NCBI GenBank assembly: GCA_020433835.1
Contig: JAGRBY010000319.1
Span: 1 to 8,242 of the forward strand
DNA length: 8,242 nucleotides
Origin: Anaerolineae bacterium
GTDB taxonomy: Bacteria; Chloroflexota; Anaerolineae; 4572-78; J111
Reading direction: 5' to 3'
In this document: one piece after another, positions 1-6,994 of the stretch
How the letters are laid out: every line of letters starts with the position of its first letter
Numbering within the stretch: position 1 is the first letter of the stretch
Position numbers and translations under genes: made by a program
Notes under the pieces: model-generated
Databases searched by the model: none
Told to the model about the DNA's origin: nothing
What the model saw: only the letters and a program-made list of their open reading frames with translations

Positions 1-1
1 C

Positions 2-3000
2 CATGACGACGAGCAGATTTTTTTTTTTTTTTTGGCCGATGACCAGAGCGAGAATGCTATCTGTGTGGTGCTATCCGGCACCGGAACCGACGGCACCTTA
101 GGCTTGAAAGCAGTCAAAGAGCGCGCCGGAATTACGATGGCCCAATCAACGGACGATGCCGAATATGATGGCATGCCTAAAAGCGCCATTCGCACAGGAT
201 TGGTTGATCTGGTTGGTACGGCGGCTGAACTGGCTCAAAAATTGATAGGCTATAAAAACAGTGCGGACAGAATTCAACTACCGGAAGAAGAAGAAGCCCT
301 ACTTGAAGATGACTCAGCGGCACTGACCCGTATTTTCACCCAACTTCGAGCTAAAACCGGTCATGATTTTACGCATTATAAACGCTCGACCATACTCCGG
401 CGTATTGGCCGGCGGTTGCAGGTTAATCAAATTGGCTCAATCACCGAATATCTGAGTTATTTACGCGATAATTCTGACGAGGTTCATGCTCTGTTTAAAG
501 ACTTTTTGATTTCCGTAACCAATTTCTTTCGCGATGGTGACGCATTTGCCGCCCTGGAAAAAGAAATTATCCCTAAACTTTTTCTCAACAAAAAAGCAAA
601 AGAGCAAATTCGCGTGTGGGTAGCCGGCTGTGCCACCGGTGAGGAAGCTTACTCCATCGCCATGCTTTTGAATGAGTATGCCACTTTGGTCGACACCCCC
701 CCTTCGGTCCAAATCTTTGCCACCGATATCGATGATGAAGCCATTGCCTTTGCCCGCGATGGTTTTTACCCGGAGTCGATTGCGGCCGACATTTCACCGG
801 AAAGATTGCGCCGCTTTTTTACAGATGAGGTGGGTGGTTATCGCGTAAAGAAGGATATTCGTGAAACGGTTCTCTTTGCCATCCACAATCTTATTGAAGA
901 TGCACCTTTTTCAAAGCTTGATCTCATTTCCTGCCGCAATTTACTTATTTATCTTGACCGTGATATTCAAGAGAAAGTGTTTGAGCTTTTTCACTACGCG
1001 ATGCACCCCAGCGGCTATCTTTTTTTGGGATCATCAGAGTCAACCGATCCGGCCACAAATCTATTTATCCCCCGCATAAAAAAGCAGCGTATTTTCAAAC
1101 GTCGCGACTCGGTTTCAACCGGGGTGCGTTTTCCCCGTTTGCCTTTAGTAAAAACGGCTGATTTATCAAACGAAAACGCAAAAGATCAAAAATCTGGGCT
1201 AAAGGCAACCACTTTTGAAGAGCTTTATCAAGCCTGGACATTAAAACAGTATGCCCCACCCCGTCTTATCGTTAATGATAATTATGAAATCACCCATATC
1301 TTTAGCGGTGCTGACCGTTATCTTAAAGAGCAAGAAGGTCCGGTTACGCAAAATATTCTGCACAAAATTATACCGGCTCTTAGACTTGATTTGCGCACGG
1401 CGCTTTATCAGGCTTTTGTAAAAAGAGAAAAAACCGAGTCTCGCTATTTGCATGTAGAAATTGACCAAAAGCCCAGCAGTGTAAAACTTCGAGTTGGCCC
1501 TATTGAGGAACCGGGCTTTCCAAAAGATTACATCGAAGTTATTTTTGAAGACCAAAAAAATCCGGTCGAAGTCCCGGCTGATATTACAAAAACGGTAGAT
1601 GAAAACGCCACACAGCTCATTTCTCGGCTGGAAGAAGAAGTACAGCGCACGCGAGAGCAGCTACAAAGCACTGTTGAGGAATATGAAACTTCAAATGAGG
1701 AGTTAAAAGCCTCAAATGAAGAGCTGCAATCAATGAATGAAGAAATGCAATCTACCACTGAAGAGCTGGAAACCAGTAAAGAGGAGCTGCAATCAACCAA
1801 CGAAGAGCTGGTGACGGTTAACCAGGAGCTTAAAAACAAAATCGATGAGCTCAATCGGGCGAACAGCGATTTGCAAAATTTAATGGCTTCAACCGATATT
1901 GGCACCATCTTTCTTGACCGGAATTTGCAGTTAAAACGTTTTACCCCTAAAGCATGTGAAATATTTAATATTATTAGCTCAGATCTTGGTCGTCCTTTTG
2001 ACCATATCTCGCATAAACTTCGCTACGACGACTTAATCAGTGATACTGAACAAGTCTTGAAATCGCTCGCAAAAATTGAACGTGAAGTTGAGACCAAAGA
2101 CGGCTACTGGTACATCATCACCTTATTACCGTACCGCACCGTACATGATAAAATTGATGGGGTAGTACTCACATTTGTTGACGTAACGGAACTAAAGCAG
2201 GTAGAAAAAGAATTAAAGCAACGGGTTTCACAACAAGCTACGGTGGCAGAATTGGGGCAAATGGCCTTAGCCGGTACATCCATCAATGAATTAATGCAAA
2301 AAATCACCGAATGCGTTTGTTATGCCCTTGAACTTGATCTCTGTAAAGTTCTAGAACTAACGCCGGATAAGACTAACTTTTTGCTAAAATCCGGTACCGG
2401 CTGGCAAGACGATTATATAGGCAAAACTTATATCCCCAGCGACGCGCACTCACAAGCCGGCTATACCCTTATTACCCATGAACCGGTTATTGTTGAAGAT
2501 TTATCGCAAGAAACGCGATTCAGCGGGCCTGAACTGCTTACTCTGCACAACGTTGTTAGTGGCATGAGTGTTGTTATTGGTGACAGAGAATATCCTTATG
2601 GTGTTTTGGGGGCGCATAGCAAAAAGAAACGCATTTTTAGCCAGTACGATGTAAACTTTATTCTCTCAGTGGCTAACGTTTTAGCCGAAGCACTCAATCG
2701 AAAACAAGCGGAAGCCGCACTCCGACAAAATCGTGAAACTATACAGCAGCAACTATCTGAAATTGAGGCTATCTATTCTACAGCTCCGGTGGGTCTGGCC
2801 TTTCTCAACAAAGAGTTGCACTTTGTTCGCCTTAATGAGCGTTTAGCCGAAATTAACGGCCTGCCTGTATCAGAGCATTTAGGGCAGACAATTGCCGAGG
2901 TGCTTCCCGATCTCAACCCCTTAATAGATCCTTACCTTCAGCAAGCTATCAACGGTGAGCCGGTGCTTAACGCCGAAATCCACGGAACATCACCAGCCAC

Positions 3001-4261
3001 CCCTGAGATAGAACGAGACTGGTTGGCCTCATATCTACCTCTCAAAGGACCGGATGGCGAAGTGGCGGGTATTAATACGGTTATTCAAGAAATCACCGAC
3101 ATAAAAGAGGCCAGACAAGCGCTAGAGGCCAGCGAAGATCGTTTTCGGCGGGCTATTGTGGAAGCTCCATTTCCTATTTTGACACACGCCGAAGACGGAG
3201 AAGTGGTGATGATTAGTAAAGTGGTTACCGAATTGACCGGCTATACAGCTGAAGAGATATCAACAGTGGAAGCCTGGGTAACACAGGCCTACCAAAAAGA
3301 GATGCGATCACACGTAAAAAAAGGTATCGATAAACTGTACAAATTAGAGCATCGGCTCGATGAAGGCGAATTTGAAGTTACTACCAAGCAGGGAGAAAAA
3401 CGTATCTGGCATTTTCATTCTGCTCCCCTGGGGATCGATGAAAAGGGACGGCAATTAATCATCAGCATGGCTTCGGATGTTACGAAACGGAAAGAGTTTG
3501 AACAAGCTTTGCAAAAAAACCAACAGCGCTTAAAGGAACTCAATGAAACGTTAGAACAACGCGTTGTTGAACGGACAGAAGAACTAACACGCATTATCAA
3601 CGACTTAGATCAATTTGCTTATGTAGCCTCGCACGACCTTAAAACACCACTACGGGCTATCGACAACTTAGCCGCTTGGATTACAGAAGATGCGGCCGAC
3701 CGCCTGCCTGAAGCTTCAAAAGAACATCTGGAGAAAATGCGCGATCGGGTTCATCGCATGGAGGCGTTGCTTAATGACCTATTAGCCTATTCGCGGGCGG
3801 GTCGTAGTAAAGAGGAAATTGAAGATATAGACACAGGCGAGTTGGTCACTGATATTGTGAGTATGCTGGCTTTACCTAAACAGTTCACCGTCGATATTCA
3901 AGCGGATATGCCGCACTTGCGCACCAATCGCCCTCTTTTAGAGATGGTTTTGCGCAATCTTATTGACAACGCTATAAAACATCACGATCAGCCTAATGGT
4001 CGAATTATGATTTCAGCCCAACAAACTGATAAAGATATTGAATTTGTCATTACCGACGATGGTCCCGGTATCGATCCCGCCTTTCATCAACGCATATTCC
4101 AAATATTTCAAACGCTTCAAGCTAAAGATAAAACTGGCGGCAGCGGTGTTGGGTTAGCGATTGTCAAAAAAATTATAGAAGCGCGTGGCGGTAATATTAC
4201 GGTTGAGTCTTCAACCGGCCAGGGTGCCACGTTTCGATTCACCTGGTTTAAGGATAAATAA
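2..4261 (+). CDS. CheB-CheR-PAS-GAF-PAS hybrid sensor histidine kinase (5' partial)
   Basis: The reading frame is open to the left edge, so the N-terminus is missing. Residues are numbered from the TTG at 32, which is probably not the real start. Residues 1-75 are the end of a CheB methylesterase; SGTGTDG carries the last catalytic-triad Asp (D20), and the Ser and His would lie upstream. CheR spans about 97-365, with a KRSTILRRIGRRL-type N-terminal domain, TNFFRD (163-168), the SAM loop GCATGEEAYS (199-208) and DLISCRNLLIYLD (297-309). A PAS-like segment (about 393-515), a heptad coiled coil (about 529-617), PAS_10 (618-720), GAF (about 732-898) and two PAS domains (about 909-1032 and 1033-1160) follow. 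HisKA has its phospho-acceptor at H1201 in SHDLKTP. The HATPase shows the N-box (N1309, N1313), G1 DDGPG (1342-1346) and G2 GGSGVGL. No transmembrane segment is seen, so it is probably cytoplasmic. Family knowledge: CheB/CheR modify receptor glutamates. Stop TAA lies 22 bp before the next gene. Confidence 0.93.
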   Translation, partial: HDDEQIFFFFLADDQSENAICVVLSGTGTDGTLGLKAVKERAGITMAQSTDDAEYDGMPKSAIRTGLVDLVGTAAELAQKLIGYKNSADRIQLPEEEEALLEDDSAALTRIFTQLRAKTGHDFTHYKRSTILRRIGRRLQVNQIGSITEYLSYLRDNSDEVHALFKDFLISVTNFFRDGDAFAALEKEIIPKLFLNKKAKEQIRVWVAGCATGEEAYSIAMLLNEYATLVDTPPSVQIFATDIDDEAIAFARDGFYPESIAADISPERLRRFFTDEVGGYRVKKDIRETVLFAIHNLIEDAPFSKLDLISCRNLLIYLDRDIQEKVFELFHYAMHPSGYLFLGSSESTDPATNLFIPRIKKQRIFKRRDSVSTGVRFPRLPLVKTADLSNENAKDQKSGLKATTFEELYQAWTLKQYAPPRLIVNDNYEITHIFSGADRYLKEQEGPVTQNILHKIIPALRLDLRTALYQAFVKREKTESRYLHVEIDQKPSSVKLRVGPIEEPGFPKDYIEVIFEDQKNPVEVPADITKTVDENATQLISRLEEEVQRTREQLQSTVEEYETSNEELKASNEELQSMNEEMQSTTEELETSKEELQSTNEELVTVNQELKNKIDELNRANSDLQNLMASTDIGTIFLDRNLQLKRFTPKACEIFNIISSDLGRPFDHISHKLRYDDLISDTEQVLKSLAKIEREVETKDGYWYIITLLPYRTVHDKIDGVVLTFVDVTELKQVEKELKQRVSQQATVAELGQMALAGTSINELMQKITECVCYALELDLCKVLELTPDKTNFLLKSGTGWQDDYIGKTYIPSDAHSQAGYTLITHEPVIVEDLSQETRFSGPELLTLHNVVSGMSVVIGDREYPYGVLGAHSKKKRIFSQYDVNFILSVANVLAEALNRKQAEAALRQNRETIQQQLSEIEAIYSTAPVGLAFLNKELHFVRLNERLAEINGLPVSEHLGQTIAEVLPDLNPLIDPYLQQAINGEPVLNAEIHGTSPATPEIERDWLASYLPLKGPDGEVAGINTVIQEITDIKEARQALEASEDRFRRAIVEAPFPILTHAEDGEVVMISKVVTELTGYTAEEISTVEAWVTQAYQKEMRSHVKKGIDKLYKLEHRLDEGEFEVTTKQGEKRIWHFHSAPLGIDEKGRQLIISMASDVTKRKEFEQALQKNQQRLKELNETLEQRVVERTEELTRIINDLDQFAYVASHDLKTPLRAIDNLAAWITEDAADRLPEASKEHLEKMRDRVHRMEALLNDLLAYSRAGRSKEEIEDIDTGELVTDIVSMLALPKQFTVDIQADMPHLRTNRPLLEMVLRNLIDNAIKHHDQPNGRIMISAQQTDKDIEFVITDDGPGIDPAFHQRIFQIFQTLQAKDKTGGSGVGLAIVKKIIEARGGNITVESSTGQGATFRFTWFKDK
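18..33. repeat. 16-T homopolymer at the edge of the window
   Basis: There are sixteen consecutive T residues inside the CheB reading frame. They are read as four Phe codons after an Ile and run into the TTG that begins the recognisable CheB sequence (LADDQSEN). CheB relatives usually have an FFRSLA-like segment here, so the run replaces or distorts a conserved stretch. The 17 bases to its left translate to HDDEQ in frame, which does not resemble CheB. The run may be an assembly or sequencing artefact at a contig end, or a true slippage-prone tract; the sequence alone cannot tell. Confidence 0.8.
1697..1831 (+). repeat. Heptad-repeat coiled-coil segment within the CheB-CheR kinase
   Basis: Consecutive seven-residue units start at residues 556, 563, 570, 577, 584, 591 and 598. 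Each begins E-E-L, E-E-M or Q-E-L and most continue with a small polar S/T/N pattern (for example EELQSMN, EEMQSTT, EELQSTN). At DNA level this is a degenerate 21-bp repeat. It is the parallel coiled-coil linker typical of CheB-CheR-PAS fusion proteins, between the CheR/PAS half and the PAS_10-to-kinase half. It probably dimerises the protein and passes signal between the two halves. Confidence 0.85.
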
Positions 4262-4270
4262 TCAGCCCAA

Positions 4271-4276
4271 AAGGGA
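4271..4276 (+). promoter_or_regulatory. Ribosome binding site of the Rcp1-like receiver gene
   Basis: AAGGGA lies 7 nt before the ATG at 4284. It supports that start over an in-frame ATG at 4185, which would add 33 residues read from inside the kinase gene with no receiver homology. Confidence 0.6.
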
Positions 4277-4283
4277 TGTAACT

Positions 4284-4733
4284 ATGGCAACAAAACCGCT
4301 TCACATTTTATTGGTTGAAGACGATGAGGTTGACGCAGAAGCAGTTGTTAGAGCATTTAGAGATAAGCATATAAATAATCCGTTAACTATTGTTACTAAC
4401 GGTATTGAAGCCCTGCAAGTGCTGCGTGGAGAGAATAATAAGGTGCCAATTTCTCTGCCCTATTTAATATTACTCGATTTAAATCTACCAAAAATGAATG
4501 GTATTGAATTCTTAGACCATATCCGCCAAGATGATAAACTCAAACATAGCATTATTTTTGTCTTAACTACTTCAGACCGTGAAAGTGACAAGTGGGCGGC
4601 TTATAAACATAACGTCGCCGGCTATATGGTTAAATCTAAAGCGGGCAAAAACTTTGTAAACGTAACCAAACTGCTTGAAACCTATTGGCGTACCGTTGAA
4701 TTTCCCTCAGGAGGAACGTATGCCACCTCCTAA
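4284..4733 (+). CDS. Rcp1-like single-domain response regulator
   Basis: The 149-residue protein is one receiver (CheY-like) domain with no output domain. The acidic pocket is E12-D13-D14, the phospho-acceptor is D65 in LILLDLNLPKMNG, the switch Thr is T95/T96 in VLTTSD and the conserved Lys is K117. The longer loop before D65 (GENNKVPISLPY) and the C-terminal LLETYW segment mark it as the Rcp1 subfamily, which partners phytochrome-type and CheB-CheR/PAS kinases with a SHDLK-type HisKA domain. The gene upstream encodes such a kinase, so it is the likely phosphodonor (inference from synteny). The usual Pro after the conserved Lys is Ser. The last 14 bases overlap the next gene, and the codons of the C-terminal SGG tail double as that gene's Shine-Dalgarno. 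Lacking an output domain, it must act by protein contact or phosphotransfer. Confidence 0.93.
   Translation: MATKPLHILLVEDDEVDAEAVVRAFRDKHINNPLTIVTNGIEALQVLRGENNKVPISLPYLILLDLNLPKMNGIEFLDHIRQDDKLKHSIIFVLTTSDRESDKWAAYKHNVAGYMVKSKAGKNFVNVTKLLETYWRTVEFPSGGTYATS
4709..4714 (+). promoter_or_regulatory. Strong Shine-Dalgarno embedded in the end of the receiver gene
   Basis: A perfect AGGAGG lies 5 nt before the ATG at 4720 and inside the coding sequence of the preceding receiver. It fixes the start of the REC-kinase protein at MPPPKIK; the earlier in-frame ATG at 4675 has no comparable site. With the 14-bp gene overlap it suggests translational coupling. Confidence 0.85.
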
Positions 4734-5844
4734 AATAAAAGTTCTTCTTATTGAAGACGACGAAGTGGACCGGGAAGCCGTGCTTCGAACGCTTCCCTCA
4801 AAATACACCTTAGATATGGCAACCACCGGTTATGGGGGCCTAGAAGCCGCCCAATCACTCTCACCCGATGTAGTGTTGCTTGATTATCGACTGCCGGATA
4901 TCGACGGTATCGATATTTTATCCCAATTATTGGACCAAAAGTTACCCGTTATTATTTTGACCATTGAGGAAAACCCCGAACTCATCGTCAATGCTATGAA
5001 ACAAGGTGCCTTCGATTATATGGTTAAACGCCACCTGACCAGTACAGCGCTTGACCACGCTATTACCAATGCTATCGAAAAGCTTACCCTCAAGAAAAAT
5101 ATCGAAGAGAAACAACTCGCATTAATTGAACAGGCTAAAATACTCGAAAAAAGGAATCAGCAAATTCGCGACTTGGCTTCGGCCTTGACTCTGGCCCAGC
5201 AGCAGGAACGAAGGCAAATTGCCCAGACTTTGCACGATAATTTACAGCAAATTCTCCACGGTATTCATGTACGCACGCTACTGCTCAATTCAGATCTGCC
5301 TTCCAAGCAGCAGGCAACTATTGAACCCCATATTGAAGAGATGGAAAATCTCATCGACCAGGCTCTTGAAGTTATTAGAACGTTAAGTGTTGATCTTAGC
5401 CCCCCTCTGTTAAAAGGTGAAGGGTTAGATGTTGCTTTTGAATGGCTAGCTAGCCAAATGAAGCGACGCCATGGCCTCACGATCACCTTGGAAGGCGAAG
5501 CAAATTGCAATGTGGATCATGATGATGTACGCGTCTTAATCTTTCAAATGGTTCGTGAATTGCTGTTCAATGTTGTTAAGCATGCCGGGGTAGAAGCCGC
5601 CCATCTAAAATATTTTACAGAGGACGGATTTGTTAAAATTAAAGTTATTGATAACGGCTCCGGGTTTGACGCATCCCATTTAACCCAGGCAAAAAATGAT
5701 GGTTCGTTTGGCTTGTATAGTATCCAAGAACGATTAGACTTATTTGGGGGAAATTTAGAAATCAATTCGCTTCCGAACAACGGTACAACCATAATGATAA
5801 CCATCCCTCAACAGTCTTCACAATTTCACCAGCTAACCGTGTGA
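4720..5844 (+). CDS. Receiver domain fused to a HisKA_3 (NarX-type) histidine kinase
   Basis: The protein has 374 residues. An N-terminal receiver (about 5-120) has E12-D13-D14, phospho-acceptor D55 in VLLDYRLPDIDG, T81 and K103. A helical, Gln/Glu-rich linker (about 121-160) looks like a coiled coil. The HisKA_3 dimerisation domain follows with ERRQIAQTLHDNLQQ; H172 is the phospho-acceptor and the HDxxxQ motif (D173, Q177) is complete. The HATPase has the N-box ELLFNVVKHA (N284), G1 DNGSGFD (311-317) and G2 GSFGLYSIQERL. There is no membrane segment and no classical sensor domain. The receiver lies upstream of the kinase, not after it as in usual hybrid kinases, so receiver phosphorylation probably sets kinase or phosphatase activity (inference). 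The gene overlaps the preceding receiver by 14 bp and is followed after 7 bp by another receiver. Confidence 0.93.
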   Translation: MPPPKIKVLLIEDDEVDREAVLRTLPSKYTLDMATTGYGGLEAAQSLSPDVVLLDYRLPDIDGIDILSQLLDQKLPVIILTIEENPELIVNAMKQGAFDYMVKRHLTSTALDHAITNAIEKLTLKKNIEEKQLALIEQAKILEKRNQQIRDLASALTLAQQQERRQIAQTLHDNLQQILHGIHVRTLLLNSDLPSKQQATIEPHIEEMENLIDQALEVIRTLSVDLSPPLLKGEGLDVAFEWLASQMKRRHGLTITLEGEANCNVDHDDVRVLIFQMVRELLFNVVKHAGVEAAHLKYFTEDGFVKIKVIDNGSGFDASHLTQAKNDGSFGLYSIQERLDLFGGNLEINSLPNNGTTIMITIPQQSSQFHQLTV

Positions 5845-5851
5845 GATAATT

Positions 5852-6250
5852 ATGACAAAACAACGTTTACCGTATAAGGTGTTTATTGTTGAGGATCATC
5901 TCGCCATGCGTCAGGCCTACGTTGATCTTATTGCTCGTGAGAACAATCTAAAGGTATGCGGCATAGCAGTAACCGCCCATGAAGCTCTCGAACAAATTCC
6001 TGAATGTCAGCCCGATATTGTCCTTATCGACGTTTCACTTAATGGGATGAGCGGCATAGAACTGACACAGCAGCTCAAAAATCAATATCCGGAACTTCTT
6101 GTATTGATCATTTCAGGCCACGAAGAACCCTTTTACGCCCGCAAAGCAATTCAGGCCGGCGCACGTGGGTATGTGGTAAAACGACGGGTTTGGTTACTAA
6201 CCCAAGCTATTCATGATGTTTTAGAAGGCGAAATTCACATAACCCCTTAA
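5852..6250 (+). CDS. Stand-alone NarL-type receiver domain, no DNA-binding domain
   Basis: The 132-residue protein is a complete receiver: acidic pair E14-D15, phospho-acceptor D60 in IVLIDVSLNGMSG, S88 at the switch position in LIISGHEE, and K110 in GYVVKR. The EDHLAMRQAY opening and the layout match the NarL/FixJ receiver class, whose members normally continue into a LuxR-type HTH. Here the protein stops at a TAA right after EGEIHITP, the point where the linker would begin, and nothing resembling an HTH follows in the 39-bp gap. It appears intact as a single-domain protein, not a recent truncation. The Shine-Dalgarno is weak (GTGAGA), and the gene starts 7 bp after its upstream neighbour, suggesting co-translation. 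It may act as a phosphate sink, a relay intermediate or a protein-binding output. Confidence 0.9.
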   Translation: MTKQRLPYKVFIVEDHLAMRQAYVDLIARENNLKVCGIAVTAHEALEQIPECQPDIVLIDVSLNGMSGIELTQQLKNQYPELLVLIISGHEEPFYARKAIQAGARGYVVKRRVWLLTQAIHDVLEGEIHITP

Positions 6251-6269
6251 TCCACTCACAAAACAGCTT

Positions 6270-6277
6270 AGGTGGAG
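6270..6277 (+). promoter_or_regulatory. Ribosome binding site of the small histidine kinase gene
   Basis: AGGTGGAG lies 12 nt before the ATG at 6290, a rather long spacing. It sits in the 39-bp gap that is the second-largest intergenic space in the window, after the one following 7644. Confidence 0.6.
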
Positions 6278-6289
6278 TAAACATTTTCT

Positions 6290-6994
6290 ATGTGTAAAGA
6301 GAGTAAAAAAAGTAACGGGGTTAACCAACGCGATATACATCTTGCCCCAACATTAAATGCTCATCTTGCTGAAACGCAAGAATTTGAGCGTCGCAGCCTG
6401 GCTCGAGCCTTACATGACGAGATAGGGCAAAATGTAACCGCTATTGGATTCAATCTCGATTTTATTCAATCTCAATTTGACACTTCAGATCCCAATGTCA
6501 ACTTTATTCGAGCGCGTTTAGAAAGTGCCTTAATGCTTGTAGAACAAACCACAGATCGGATACGCCAGATTGTGACCGAACTGCGTCCGCCCATGCTCGA
6601 TGAATATGGGTTAATTGAAGCGCTTGACTGGTATGCTGACAATCTTAGCCAACAATCCGGTATCGAAATTGATATTCAATCTATGTACTTTGCTCCGCGT
6701 TTGCCAATTTGGGTAGAAAATACTCTTTTTAGAATAACCCAAGAGGCTTTAAACAATGTTATTCATCACGCGCAAACCGATCAAGCATCTATCATTATTG
6801 AAGCAGATGCAACTCATATTAGGCTGCGCATTACGGATAATGGCATCGGGTTTGACAGACAACAGCAAACAAATTTATCCGAAAATTTCGGGTTGCAGAC
6901 AATGGTAGAACGGGCTAAATCCGTTCAAGGTGTTTGTTTTATCGAGAGCCAACCCAACCAAGGCACACAGGTAATTGTTGAAGTGCCCCGATGA
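6290..6994 (+). CDS. Short cytoplasmic HisKA_3 histidine kinase without sensor domain
   Basis: This 234-residue protein is essentially a bare NarX/DesK-type kinase core. After about 30 residues with no recognisable domain comes the DHp motif ERRSLARALHDEIGQ, with phospho-acceptor H42 and the HDExxQ residues D43, E44 and Q47 used in transfer and dephosphorylation. TELRPPMLDEYGLIEAL is the typical HisKA_3-to-ATPase connector. The HATPase domain has the N-box QEALNNVIHHA (E152, N156), G1 DNGIGFD (183-189) and a FGLQTMVERA G2 segment. There is no signal peptide, membrane helix, PAS or GAF domain, so it is presumably cytoplasmic and controlled by partners. It overlaps the downstream REC-HTH gene by 4 bp (ATGA), which strongly suggests the two form a kinase-regulator pair. 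The HTH-less receiver just upstream is a second possible target. Confidence 0.93.
   Translation: MCKESKKSNGVNQRDIHLAPTLNAHLAETQEFERRSLARALHDEIGQNVTAIGFNLDFIQSQFDTSDPNVNFIRARLESALMLVEQTTDRIRQIVTELRPPMLDEYGLIEALDWYADNLSQQSGIEIDIQSMYFAPRLPIWVENTLFRITQEALNNVIHHAQTDQASIIIEADATHIRLRITDNGIGFDRQQQTNLSENFGLQTMVERAKSVQGVCFIESQPNQGTQVIVEVPR

Noticed and set aside
461..712. Minus-strand open frame inside the CheR region
   Set aside because: It lies wholly opposite strongly conserved CheR coding sequence and its translation resembles no known family.
1528..1908. 126-codon minus-strand open frame, Ser-rich
   Set aside because: It is the reverse reading of the heptad coiled coil; its Ser runs come from the repeated gag/gaa/ctg codons on the + strand.
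4185..4283. Possible 33-residue N-terminal extension of the Rcp1-like receiver
   Set aside because: It overlaps the kinase ATPase domain out of frame and has no receiver homology; the ATG at 4284 has a proper ribosome site.
4675..4719. Possible 15-residue extension of the REC-kinase protein
   Set aside because: AGGAGG is placed exactly for the ATG at 4720, and the receiver fold begins right after it.
6251..6276. Inverted repeat TCCAC/GTGGA that could hide the ribosome site of the small kinase
   Set aside because: Only 5 bp of stem with a 16-nt loop; too weak to propose a regulatory structure.
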